Shown here: in pieces, positions 46,318 to 54,768 of the stretch
How positions within the stretch are numbered: position 1 is the first letter of the stretch
How the letters are laid out: every line of letters begins with the position of its first letter
DNA from: JBBQKF01 sp038326615
GTDB lineage: Bacteria; Bacillota; Clostridia; Saccharofermentanales; UBA5734
Direction of reading: 5' to 3'
Assembly: GCA_038326615.1 (NCBI GenBank)
Contig: JBBQKF010000006.1
Span: forward strand, 1 to 63,596
Length of the DNA: 63,596 nt
Program-made: the position numbers and the translations under genes
The notes under the pieces: generated by a model
Databases searched by the model: none
What the model saw: only the letters and a program-made list of their open reading frames with translations
What the model was told of the DNA's origin: nothing

Positions 46318-47217
46318 TTATGAAACTACAAATTCAAAAACTTCTTTATATCGAAAATCTTTTTTTGTAGTTTGATTGCCATTTATCATCTCTGCAAATT
46401 GAGTCAAGGCTTCCAAATTAGTCTTTGCATCCTCAATAATAAGAGAAACCATTAAATCGTCAGTCTTAGGATAATTTCCATTTATGCTTGATCTTGCCAA
46501 AACTTTATTTTTAGAATATGATAGCATTTGAAAATTAGTATCACTGAAAAAAACACATATTCCATCAAATTTCGTAAAATCATCTTCTCCGCTTACAAGT
46601 GTTATTTTGCCATCCATTAAAACAATATGTCTGCCACTTATATAAGCCTCTGGAACGATTTCTCTTAATCCTTCGATTAGTCCTTGCTCAATCATCTTCC
46701 ATTCATATTCAAGAGAATATAGACCTATTTTGGGAGAACTAATTCCTTTTTTTATAAATATATCTCCCATTTTTTTACCAATCAGATATCCTACATATGT
46801 GTAATTAATTGAGACCGAGATGTCATTTTGGTAATAATCTCCACCAAATTCGATGACAGTCACATCAGAATTATTGATATTTTTCAAATAACTATCAATT
46901 TCATAATTATAGGGCAAAGAGACAACTATCCCTGATGTTTTTGATAAGTCAATCAATTCGCTGATTTTTGAATAATCAGTATCCACTAAATCAACAATTT
47001 CAACTGATATGCTATACGTACTTATAATACTTCTTATAGTTTCAAGGTCTGGCTGCATAAGTATCGGGTTTTTCGAATCATAAATAACTGAAATGCGCAT
47101 GTTTTTATTGTTTTCTAGTTTAATGTCCGGAACTTGTAAAGACGGCTCTAATTTACATCCGAAAAAAGCTAGTGATATTACTAATGTAGCAAGCAGGCAG
47201 AAGCATGGTTTTTTCAA
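46318..47217 (-). CDS. Periplasmic-binding-like lipoprotein, first gene of the sensory operon
   Basis: This lipoprotein of about 299 residues has lipobox AFFGC. The mature part looks like a type I binding-protein fold (MRISVIYDSKNPIL, GIVVSLPYNYEIDSYLKNI, VTVIEFGGDYYQNDISVSINYTYVGYLIGKKMGDIF, KIGLYSLEYEWKMIEQGLIEGL), but is short and diverged from transport proteins. TTG at 47217 has AGAGGTG 6 bp upstream; a GTG at 47226 is the alternative. It lies 40 bp before the kinase gene. A ligand-binding sensor partner of the kinase is the best guess. Confidence 0.75.
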   Translation of the reverse strand: MKKPCFCLLATLVISLAFFGCKLEPSLQVPDIKLENNKNMRISVIYDSKNPILMQPDLETIRSIISTYSISVEIVDLVDTDYSKISELIDLSKTSGIVVSLPYNYEIDSYLKNINNSDVTVIEFGGDYYQNDISVSINYTYVGYLIGKKMGDIFIKKGISSPKIGLYSLEYEWKMIEQGLIEGLREIVPEAYISGRHIVLMDGKITLVSGEDDFTKFDGICVFFSDTNFQMLSYSKNKVLARSSINGNYPKTDDLMVSLIIEDAKTNLEALTQFAEMINGNQTTKKDFRYKEVFEFVVS

Positions 47218-47226
47218 AAACAGCAC

Positions 47227-47726
47227 CTCTCAATTTCAACATTTTCGCTTAGGCTCCAATTTCACATCTTTAAACCGGCGATTACAATAATTATTAAATT
47301 TTCCTATTCAGAAATACTCTAATTCTAAATTGCAAGTAATGCTTCGTTTATTCCCTAATATTTGTTTAATTTACCATATTTCAGTATCAATGTCTACTGC
47401 TTATGGATAAATTCCCAGTATTTTCATAAGTGGCATTTTATTTTTCCATTTGCATTAATTTATATAAAAGTTTTACAATTTGCAAGCAAAAATCATCAAT
47501 AATCAAATAAAATTGAATTGGAATATTAATTTCGATTCGTTTTTCTATTAGAAAAGTTATAAATGATCCAACCCTCTTTATGCGAAGGCATTCCCGCAAT
47601 CTGGATTAATTTAAAAACTCATAAAATTGTTTTTTTTAGGTTTTTTTAATGCATTGTATGGGAAGGCAATCAACTCATAATAGTTAACAGGTTCTTTCCA
47701 GAAAGCAAGCAGTGCAGCTGCTGTCA
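47227..47726. other. Intergenic gap of about 500 bp, no gene seen
   Basis: The gap holds the promoter region of the sensory operon and the 3' side of lipA. It is A/T-rich with poly-T runs. I see no reading frame, RNA gene or clean terminator; a weak hairpin candidate lies near 47700-47740. Confidence 0.5.
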
Positions 47727-49013
47727 CTACAGGAACTGGGAACTAAAACTTGAAGACCGTATCTGAAATCTCCAACCTTGTTCGGCCATATATGAGCTCC
47801 TAACAAGCGGACCTGATGCTACATATAAAAATCCTTCTTTAAGAGCTTGTTCTTTATACCAATCAAATTGTTCTGGCGCAATATATTCAACAACCACGTG
47901 ATGTTTTGACGACGGAGCAAGATATTGGCCAATTGTCAAAAAGTCGCAATGATTTTTACGCAAATCCTTAAACACCTTTAAAACTTCGTCCTTTGTCTCG
48001 CCAAGTCCTAACATTATTCCTGATTTCGTCAGCATTGAAGCATCGAATTCCTTGACTTTTCTTAACAAATCAAGCGATCGCTGATATTGCGCCTGTGGTC
48101 TTACAGAATCGTATAGTCTTTCAACAGTTTCAATATTGTGATTTAAAACATCAGGTTTAGCCTCAATAACAATCTTTAATGCATTCTCATCGCCTGCAAA
48201 ATCCGGTATTAAAACCTCGACAATCGCAGTTTCTAATTTATTCTCTGAGTTCTTTCCTTCTAATTTAGGTTCAGATTTATCATTTCCCAATTTGTGTTCA
48301 GATTCAGTTGCTGTTTTAGGCTCAGAGTTATTAACTTCAAATTCGATTTCTGTACCATCTTCTGCTGTTTCTGGTTTAGTTTTGTTTGATGTTAATTTTG
48401 ATTCAGATTCTAATTTTGAATTGAATTCTGATTTATTGTTTGCAAATTCGAGTTCTGTGCCATCTTCTGCAGATTTTGTAGAAAATTTCAATTCTGATTC
48501 GGTTTCTGAATTCTTTCCCTTTATCTTAAGCTCAAGTTCATCGTCTAAAATTTCGAGTTCAGATTTGTTTTCTGAAGATTTCAATTCTGCTTTTGCTTCT
48601 AAATTGTCAAAAGCTTGGTTAGATGTTTTTTTGATAGCAGAAATAACTTTAGCAAAATGTTCAGCGCCTCCATCAGCAAGGTCATCTCTTGTAACCGATG
48701 TTATAACGACATATCGCAAGCCAAGCTCTCTCACCGCTTTTGAAATATTATAAGGCTCAAGTGGATCAGGCATCGAAGGCGTTCCCTTGCTCACACAGCA
48801 AAACGTGCAATTTCTTGTACATTCTTTTCCCAATATCATAAAAGTGGCAGTCTTTCGTCCAAAGCATTCCCCGCAATTAGGACAGTTGGCCTCTTCACAT
48901 ACGGTGTGCAGGCTAAGTGCTTGAAGCATTTTCATTACTGCTTCATTGTTTGCTCCGGTGTTAGATGGAACTTTGAGCCATTGAGGCTTTGGTTTAAAAT
49001 TCGGATTGTTCAT
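47727..49013 (-). CDS. lipA: Lipoyl synthase with a 127-residue low-complexity insertion
   Basis: This radical SAM enzyme inserts sulfur into octanoyl groups to make lipoate. All catalytic parts are present: auxiliary cluster C39-C44-C50 (CEEANCPNCGEC), radical SAM CxxxCxxC (C65, C69, C72), DLADGGAEHF, and the C-terminal RSSY (405-408). The chain is 428 residues against about 290 usually. The excess is one insertion, roughly residues 136-262, between the helix ending ISAIKKTSNQAFD and the strand TAIVEVLIPDF, made almost only of E, K, S, N, T, L and D with internal duplications (AEDGTELEF / AEDGTEIEF). It is in frame without stops. lipB lies upstream on the same strand. Confidence 0.92.
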   Translation of the reverse strand: MNNPNFKPKPQWLKVPSNTGANNEAVMKMLQALSLHTVCEEANCPNCGECFGRKTATFMILGKECTRNCTFCCVSKGTPSMPDPLEPYNISKAVRELGLRYVVITSVTRDDLADGGAEHFAKVISAIKKTSNQAFDNLEAKAELKSSENKSELEILDDELELKIKGKNSETESELKFSTKSAEDGTELEFANNKSEFNSKLESESKLTSNKTKPETAEDGTEIEFEVNNSEPKTATESEHKLGNDKSEPKLEGKNSENKLETAIVEVLIPDFAGDENALKIVIEAKPDVLNHNIETVERLYDSVRPQAQYQRSLDLLRKVKEFDASMLTKSGIMLGLGETKDEVLKVFKDLRKNHCDFLTIGQYLAPSSKHHVVVEYIAPEQFDWYKEQALKEGFLYVASGPLVRSSYMAEQGWRFQIRSSSFSSQFL

Positions 49014-49299
49014 TTTTATACTTTCGATTAACTCACTAATGATTCAATTTATGAGTTAACCACCTTTCAAATTTTGTAGTCTTCATTGTCTTTATTATTA
49101 ATTGCCAAACTTTATTAATCTTTATTATTCATAGTCAGACTTTTTCAATTTCTAATAATTTTTATTAATCTTTGATTCCATTTAAAGATCTTTACGAAGC
49201 TTTTTATTGCACTTTCCAGCCCTTGCTTTTTCTTTATTACTCGTTTACCTTTTCTATAATAATTATTTATCTTCTTAAATTCGTTTGAGTAAATATGAG

Positions 49300-49983
49300 T
49301 TAGGTCTCTATCATGTTCTCGATATCCGCTAGACTGACCCATTCGTAATCCCAACCGAAATGTTCTGCAAAACTTTTGCCAACGAGGTCAACTGTTTTAT
49401 CAAAATCCGCAACAGTCCCAGTTTCATTTGCCACGGAAGTTACTCCAAGCGACAATCCACAAGGGTTTATGACATTAAAATGTTCTAAATTAGTGTTAAC
49501 GTTAAAAGCAAATCCGTGCATGGTAACGCCATGCTGAACTGCAAGCCCAAACGCGACGATTTTGGTATCATTAACCCAAACTCCGGTATACTTGTCTTTT
49601 CGAGGATATGCCTCTATTCCAAATTCAGAATCTAGAAGATCAATCAGCGATTGCTCCATTGTACTAATAAACCAGCGTATCCCCTCATCAAACTCTTTAA
49701 GCTGAACGATGGGATACCCAACAATCTGTCCAGGACCATGGTAAGTTACATCGCCTCCCCTATTAACTTCGTAAACACTCATCCCCATATCGGCTAATTG
49801 TTCTTTGCTAAGATATATATTAGCCGAGTCAGTTCTGGTTCCTTTAGTCAAAACGGCAGGATGTTCAAGCAATAAAAGAACATTGCTTATTTTGCCTTTA
49901 AGTCTTGCATCGACAAGTCTGTACTGAAGGTCTAAAGCTTCTCCGTATGGAATTTTTCCTAATTTGCAAATTAAAATTTTCAT
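49300..49983 (-). CDS. lipB: Octanoyltransferase LipB
   Basis: This 227-residue enzyme transfers octanoyl from acyl carrier protein to lipoyl domains, the step before LipA. Signature RGGDVTYHGPGQIVGYPI, lysine region GVWVNDTKIVAFGLAVQHGVTMHGFAFNV and catalytic-Cys loop INPCGL are all present. Full length. The gap of 286 bp to lipA is longer than usual for this pair; it holds only A/T-rich sequence with TTTATTAATCTTT-like repeats. Confidence 0.95.
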   Translation of the reverse strand: MKILICKLGKIPYGEALDLQYRLVDARLKGKISNVLLLLEHPAVLTKGTRTDSANIYLSKEQLADMGMSVYEVNRGGDVTYHGPGQIVGYPIVQLKEFDEGIRWFISTMEQSLIDLLDSEFGIEAYPRKDKYTGVWVNDTKIVAFGLAVQHGVTMHGFAFNVNTNLEHFNVINPCGLSLGVTSVANETGTVADFDKTVDLVGKSFAEHFGWDYEWVSLADIENMIET

Positions 49984-50225
49984 GAATAAATTATACCAAA
50001 ATTTAGCTCTTTATATATTTCGATTTCGTTCCTTTTTATAAAGATTTTCGTTCTGATTTTAGTAAATAAGATTTGAGGATCAAGAATATTTAAAATAACC
50101 CCTTAGGCATTTTAGATTTTTCCACTAATGAGTTGGATGATTTTACATGCTAAATCATCAAAGTTTATCGTGCCAATTTATAATTATGTTGCTGTAATGA
50201 ATTATCACAACAATTTCAAAATTAA

Positions 50226-51044
50226 TTATTTGACAGTCGTCAAAACTTTTTTAATCTCCGACAAATATTCATAGAGCTTATCTGATGCATTTTCGCCGTA
50301 TTCTTCAATTATTCTCACAATCGCACTTCCTATTATTACTCCGTCCGAAATAGCAGCAAAACTCTTAGCCTGCGCAGGTGTCGAAATGCCAAAACCAACA
50401 GCAATTTTTGTTTCTGTCACAGATTTAATTTCTCTTACGATTGCATCAATATCTGTTTTGATATCACTGCGAACGCCTGTGACGCCCATCGACGAGACTA
50501 AATAAACAAAGCCTTCCGCATTTTGAGCTAGCATTTTAATCCTGTCATTTGAAGTTGGTGCAATCAAAGTAATTATTTTAATTCCGTGAGCATTTGAGTA
50601 GGAAATGATTTCGCCTTTTTCTTCATAAGGTAAATCAGGAATAATTACGCCGCTAATACCAGCGCTTTTACAATTTTCAAAAAATCGATCAGAACCATAA
50701 ACAAAAATAGGATTAATATATGTAAGAAAAACAAGCGGAACGGAAATTTCACTTCTTACCTGCTTTACCATTTCAAAAATTTTATCCGTTGTAGTGCCAA
50801 CACTAAGAGCACGCAAATTCGCTCTTTGAATTACTTCGCCTTCTGCAATAGGATCAGAGAAAGGTATTCCAATTTCAATAAGATCAACCCCAGCATTTTC
50901 CATAATATGAATATATTCTTTTGTCTTTTCGAGGTTTGGGTCACCAGCAGTAAGAAAACCAATAAGTGCTTTGCCTTTACTAAATGCATCATCTATATTT
51001 ATATCTATATCTATATCTATATCTCTATCTCTATCTCTATTCAT
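50226..51044 (-). CDS. trpA: Tryptophan synthase alpha subunit
   Basis: This subunit cleaves indole-3-glycerol phosphate to indole, which channels to TrpB. It has 272 residues. Catalytic Glu in VDLIEIGIPFSDPIAEG and Asp in GVIIPDLPYEE are present, as are VYLVSSMGVTG and VGFGISTPAQA. The N-terminus is odd: between MNR and the usual AFSKGKALIGFLTAGDP lies an Arg-Asp/Ile-Asp repeat of about 14 residues encoded by a hexanucleotide array. The start ATG at 51044 overlaps the trpB stop by 8 bp. It is the last gene of the operon. Confidence 0.96.
   Translation of the reverse strand: MNRDRDRDIDIDIDINIDDAFSKGKALIGFLTAGDPNLEKTKEYIHIMENAGVDLIEIGIPFSDPIAEGEVIQRANLRALSVGTTTDKIFEMVKQVRSEISVPLVFLTYINPIFVYGSDRFFENCKSAGISGVIIPDLPYEEKGEIISYSNAHGIKIITLIAPTSNDRIKMLAQNAEGFVYLVSSMGVTGVRSDIKTDIDAIVREIKSVTETKIAVGFGISTPAQAKSFAAISDGVIIGSAIVRIIEEYGENASDKLYEYLSEIKKVLTTVK
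50996..51040. repeat. Hexanucleotide array inside the trpA start
   Basis: Consecutive CTATAT (about 4-5) and CTCTAT (3) units on the plus strand encode the RDRDRDIDIDIDI stretch at the TrpA N-terminus. Because the unit is 6 bp, slippage keeps the frame. Confidence 0.92.
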
Positions 51045-52263
51045 ATAACGCCTCTCCTCTATATCTTGCAATCGCAGCCACATCTTTATCTCCACGACCT
51101 GAAAGATTTATAATTATAATTTGCTCACGGGTCATTTCTTTAGCAAGTTTCATCGCGTAAGCAACCGCATGAGCAGACTCAATCGCCGGTATTATTCCTT
51201 CAGTTTTTGATAAATATTCAAAAGCATCAACTGCCTCATCATCGGTAACTGGATAATATTCTGCTCTTTTAGTGTCGAAAAGATTTGCATGTTCAGGCCC
51301 GATTCCAGGATAATCAAGTCCTGCCGAAATAGAATAGACAGGAGCAATTTGTCCGAATTCGTCCTGACAAAAATAGGATTTCATACCGTGAAATATTCCT
51401 GTTGTTCCTTTTGCAATAGTGGCCGCATGAAAAGCTGTGTCAACGCCTTTTCCTGCAGCTTCGCAGCCAATAAGCCTGACGCCCTTGTCCTTTATAAAAT
51501 TGTAAAAAGCGCCAATTGCATTACTTCCGCCACCAACACACGCAACAACAGCGCTGGGAAGTTTTCCTTCTTTTTCAAAAATCTGCTCTCGCGCTTCTTT
51601 GCTTATAATACTTTGAAAATCGCGAACCATTTCGGGAAAAGGATGCGGCCCCATAACAGATCCTAGAACATAGTGTGTATCATGTACTCTTGTCGTCCAC
51701 TCTCTCATTGTCTCGTTGACAGCATCTTTAAGAGTCATTGTTCCGCTTGTCACAACGTTCACTTTTGCGCCCAAAAGCCTCATTCGATATACATTTAGCG
51801 ACTGACGGTCAGTGTCTTCTTTTCCCATGAAAATTTCGCACTCAAGACCCATTAAGGCTGCAGCTGTAGCTGTAGCTACTCCATGTTGTCCTGCTCCGGT
51901 TTCAGCAATAACTCGGGTTTTGCCCATTCTTTTTGCTAAAAGAGTTTGGCCTAGAACATTATTTATCTTATGTGAGCCGGTGTGATTTAAATCCTCGCGT
52001 TTTAGATAAATTTTGGCGCCTCCAAGGGCATGGGTCATTTTTTTCGCAAAATAAAGTCTTGAAGGACGACCGGCATATTCATTTAAAAGTTCTGTGAGTT
52101 CGTCTTGAAAACTCTTATCATTTTTATAAAATTCATACGCTTTCTCAAGTTCAATTACAGCATTCATCAATGTTTCAGGGATAAACTGCCCGCCATAAAT
52201 CCCAAAACGACCTTTAGAAACTTTTTCATCATTATGCTCTTTACTATTTTCAAATTTACTCAT
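51037..52263 (-). CDS. trpB: Tryptophan synthase beta subunit
   Basis: This PLP enzyme of 408 residues condenses indole with serine. PLP lysine in HTGSHKINNVLGQ, the EDLNHTGSHK signature, the phosphate-binding CVGGGSNAIG loop, and EAAGKGVDT and SGRGDKD regions are intact. It is a TrpB1-type chain paired with TrpA through an 8-bp gene overlap. Upstream, 457 bp of repeats and a MITE-like element separate it from trpF. Confidence 0.97.
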   Translation of the reverse strand: MSKFENSKEHNDEKVSKGRFGIYGGQFIPETLMNAVIELEKAYEFYKNDKSFQDELTELLNEYAGRPSRLYFAKKMTHALGGAKIYLKREDLNHTGSHKINNVLGQTLLAKRMGKTRVIAETGAGQHGVATATAAALMGLECEIFMGKEDTDRQSLNVYRMRLLGAKVNVVTSGTMTLKDAVNETMREWTTRVHDTHYVLGSVMGPHPFPEMVRDFQSIISKEAREQIFEKEGKLPSAVVACVGGGSNAIGAFYNFIKDKGVRLIGCEAAGKGVDTAFHAATIAKGTTGIFHGMKSYFCQDEFGQIAPVYSISAGLDYPGIGPEHANLFDTKRAEYYPVTDDEAVDAFEYLSKTEGIIPAIESAHAVAYAMKLAKEMTREQIIIINLSGRGDKDVAAIARYRGEALYE

Positions 52264-52361
52264 TACTAATCCCTTCTCTTTCGATTTTTTTTCACTATAA
52301 CTATTGCTGTTAATATTTCTGTTATTGTTGCTGCTTCAGTTATTTTTGCTGGGATGCTTCT

Positions 52362-52457
52362 ATTGTTGATGGCATTGTTGATGGCATTGTTGATGGCATT
52401 GTTGTTTTTATTGTTGATGGCATTGTTGATGGCATTGTTGATGGCATTGTTGATGGT
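52362..52457. repeat. 12-bp tandem repeat, 8 units, between trpF and trpB
   Basis: Eight consecutive 12-bp units of ATTGTTGATGGC occupy exactly 96 bp; the fourth unit is changed to ATTGTTGTTTTT. On the minus strand one frame would read Ala-Ile-Asn-Asn repeats, but that frame begins inside the adjacent MITE-like element and has no credible start, so I do not call a gene. Confidence 0.92.
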
Positions 52458-52487
52458 ATTCCTTATTCCGATTAATATTCTATTCTT

Positions 52488-52651
52488 GGTTCGGGTGTCA
52501 AAAGCAACAAAGTAGTGATAGGTGATATATGTTGATGAAATCGCCAAATATTGGCCATTACAAGCAATCTGCATTTGAAATCTTCTTAAATCATCGTCGA
52601 GCAAATCTGACTAATCACAATAACTAAAATCATGCTTTTGGCACCCGAACC
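52488..52651. mobile_element. MITE-like element, family A, copy A3, inside the trp operon
   Basis: This 164-bp element has terminal inverted repeats GGTTCGGGTGTCAAAAGCA / TGCTTTTGGCACCCGAACC and perfect flanking duplications ATTCTT (52482-52487 and 52652-52657). The interior is nearly identical to copy A2. It lies between trpF and trpB, so the operon transcript must read through it. Confidence 0.87.
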
Positions 52652-52720
52652 ATTCTTACTTTGTTCACATCAATTTTCGCTCTTCTTTTTACTGCTCTTT
52701 ACTTAAACTGCCTATTTTAC

Positions 52721-53470
52721 TTAAACTTTCACTTCCACTTTTTTAATCACTACACTTTCATTCTCAATTTTGTTATCACATATTTCTGATTGATTCATTG
52801 ATTTCACCAAATTAACTATGTCAATAATTTTTTGTCTGTCCTTAATCCCATTTGTTTCAACTCCACTGCTTATGTCAACGCAAAAAGGGTTAGTCAAATT
52901 TATTGCATCGACTACATTATCAAAGTTTAATCCTCCGGCAAGGAAAAATGGCTTTTTATAGTCTTTAATGATTTCCCAAGAAAAAGTCCTTCCCGTTCCA
53001 CCGTATGCTTCCTTAATTAAAGTGTCAAATAAAGGGTATTGGATTAATTCTGAATTGCTAGTATTAGTAAAAATTTTTTTACTAGTCCCATTTCTATTCT
53101 TCTTTTGAAGTTTTTCAAATAATTCAATACCGAGGGTATTGCTAGCTTCAACTCTTATCGCCTTTATTATTGGTTTGTAAACGATCTTTTTAAGTTTCTT
53201 AATGTATTTTTCATCTTCATCACCGTGAAGTTGAACCATATCAATGATTCCCCTTTCGCAGCATTTTGAGACAAAATCAATGTCCTCATTAACGAAAACG
53301 CCAACTGTTTTAATGCTTTTATCGAGTTCAGATTTAAGGAGATATGCTTTATTAAAATCAACATGACGCTTGCTTTTGGCAAATACAAAACCTACAAAAT
53401 CAGGCAAAGCAGCATTCACATATTCAACATCCTTAAAACTCTTTATTCCACAAATCTTAATCTTTGTCAT
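52721..53470 (-). CDS. trpF: Phosphoribosylanthranilate isomerase
   Basis: This enzyme isomerises N-(5-phosphoribosyl)anthranilate in tryptophan synthesis. Catalytic Cys in KICGI near the N-terminus and Asp in VDISSGVET are present, as are VGFVFAKSKRHV, VQLHGDED and PFFLAGGLNFDNV. At 249 residues it is about 40 longer than usual, from an Asn/Ser/Thr-rich insert (NRNGTSKKIFTNTSNSELIQ) and a Lys/Val-rich tail. The ATG at 53470 has GGAG 5 bp upstream; a GTG two codons earlier is the alternative. Confidence 0.95.
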   Translation of the reverse strand: MTKIKICGIKSFKDVEYVNAALPDFVGFVFAKSKRHVDFNKAYLLKSELDKSIKTVGVFVNEDIDFVSKCCERGIIDMVQLHGDEDEKYIKKLKKIVYKPIIKAIRVEASNTLGIELFEKLQKKNRNGTSKKIFTNTSNSELIQYPLFDTLIKEAYGGTGRTFSWEIIKDYKKPFFLAGGLNFDNVVDAINLTNPFCVDISSGVETNGIKDRQKIIDIVNLVKSMNQSEICDNKIENESVVIKKVEVKV

Positions 53471-53699
53471 TTTCACTCCATGATTTATTCATCGCCAAAT
53501 GCAATAGATAAATCATCATCCTTTCATAAAAATTTCGTTACCGTCGCAGGCGGTGGGTATGACATTGGTATTTCAATACCTGTAATATTTGCATAATCTG
53601 AATTTATTCAGATTTACTACCCTTTATTTTTCGTTCATAACCGATAAATATTACAATTATTTTTTAGATCTAGTCTTCTTGCCTTATATTAGTTCTCGA

Positions 53700-54497
53700 T
53701 TAAAGCGAAATGTTTACCTTGTTTTCGCCCTTAAGCCTCGCAATTTCTTTTGTTATATTATCCGATTTCATAAGGGTTTCTCCTATGAGTACGGCATTTA
53801 CGTCGTTTTTATCAAGCAATTCAACATCCTCCGGAGTTTTAATTCCACTTTCTGAAACAAAAACTATATTGTCTGGAACATTGCTACGAAGATTAATGCT
53901 TGTATCGATACTAACATCGAAAGTCTGAAGGTCGCGATTGTTTACCCCTATAACTCTTGCTCCACATTTAATTGCAGTTTGGATTTCAAGCTCGTTTCTG
54001 GTTTCAACAAGAGACGAAAGCCCAAGTGAATCGGCAATTTTTATAAATTCTACTATTTTTTTGGCGCTCAAGACCGCACATATAAGAAGTATGCCATCTG
54101 TGCCTATATAACTTGCCTCGTAAATTTGATATTCATCAATGATAAAATCCTTTTGCAAAACAGGAATGCTGACACTTTTTTTAATTTCCGTAAGAAATTT
54201 TTTGTTTCCCAGAAAAAACTCTGGCTCAGTAAGTACAGAAATGGCGTCGGCTCCTGCATCCTCATATTCTTTGGCGATTTTTATGTAATCAAATTCGTCG
54301 GACAAAACACCTTTTGACGGCGAAGCTTTTTTAACTTCGCAAATGAATGCGATTTTTCCACTTCGCAAGAGAGCCTTTTCAAATGCAAATGGACTGGTGT
54401 TAACTCTAGCCATTTGCATAATTTTATCAAGAGATATTTCTGCCTTAGCATTTTCAACCCTTCGAATTGTTGATTCTATTATTCTATCCAAAATCAT
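53700..54497 (-). CDS. trpC: Indole-3-glycerol phosphate synthase
   Basis: This 265-residue TIM-barrel enzyme closes the indole ring. Signature FICEVKKASPSKG, the catalytic LQKDFIIDEYQIYE region, GVNNRDLQTFDV and VSESGIKTPEDV are intact. The 229-bp gap to trpF downstream holds a hairpin at 53595-53614 (AATCTGAA / TTCAGATT) and no gene. Confidence 0.97.
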   Translation of the reverse strand: MILDRIIESTIRRVENAKAEISLDKIMQMARVNTSPFAFEKALLRSGKIAFICEVKKASPSKGVLSDEFDYIKIAKEYEDAGADAISVLTEPEFFLGNKKFLTEIKKSVSIPVLQKDFIIDEYQIYEASYIGTDGILLICAVLSAKKIVEFIKIADSLGLSSLVETRNELEIQTAIKCGARVIGVNNRDLQTFDVSIDTSINLRSNVPDNIVFVSESGIKTPEDVELLDKNDVNAVLIGETLMKSDNITKEIARLKGENKVNISL

Positions 54498-54520
54498 ATT
54501 ATTCTCCTTTTAACCTTAAT

Positions 54521-54768
54521 GACAGGAACCGCGGTAAACGTTTTGCGGAGATTTATCCTTGGGGACAGGAACCGCGGTAAAAAATTTATTGGGATTTTCA
54601 AAATGGACAGTTTACTACAGACAGGAACCAAGAGAAGAGTATAAGTTTTCACCTTGGTTCCTGTCACCGTGGTGAAATTTTAACATGGTTCCTGTCCCCG
54701 TGGAAAATTTTACCATAGTTCCTGTCCCCGTGTGAAATTTTAACATGGTTCCTGTCACCGTGGAAAAT
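54521..54768. repeat. REP-like repeat cluster between trpD and trpC
   Basis: About seven copies of a G/C-rich palindromic half-site lie in both orientations: GGGGACAGGAACCGCGGTAA (two, plus strand) and TGGTTCCTGTCCCCGTGG variants (four, inverted), plus one degenerate GACAGGAACCAAGAG. Inverted copies can pair over long stems. The motif matches the GGGGACAGG type of repeats associated with REP-type (RayT/Y1) transposases in other bacteria; no such transposase is in the window. The cluster fills the trpD-trpC gap and overlaps the 3' end of trpD. Confidence 0.9.

Noticed and set aside
49145..49354. Small basic protein gene on the minus strand
   Set aside because: It overlaps the 3' end of lipB in another frame and its A/T-rich Lys codons explain the composition.
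52266..52604. Gene for an Asn/Ile/Ala-repeat protein on the minus strand
   Set aside because: The frame starts inside a MITE-like element and its body is the 12-bp array; no ribosome binding site and no recognisable domain.
53595..53614. Terminator between trpC and trpF
   Set aside because: The hairpin lacks a following T-run and terminating there would cut off trpFBA; I keep it only as a hairpin.
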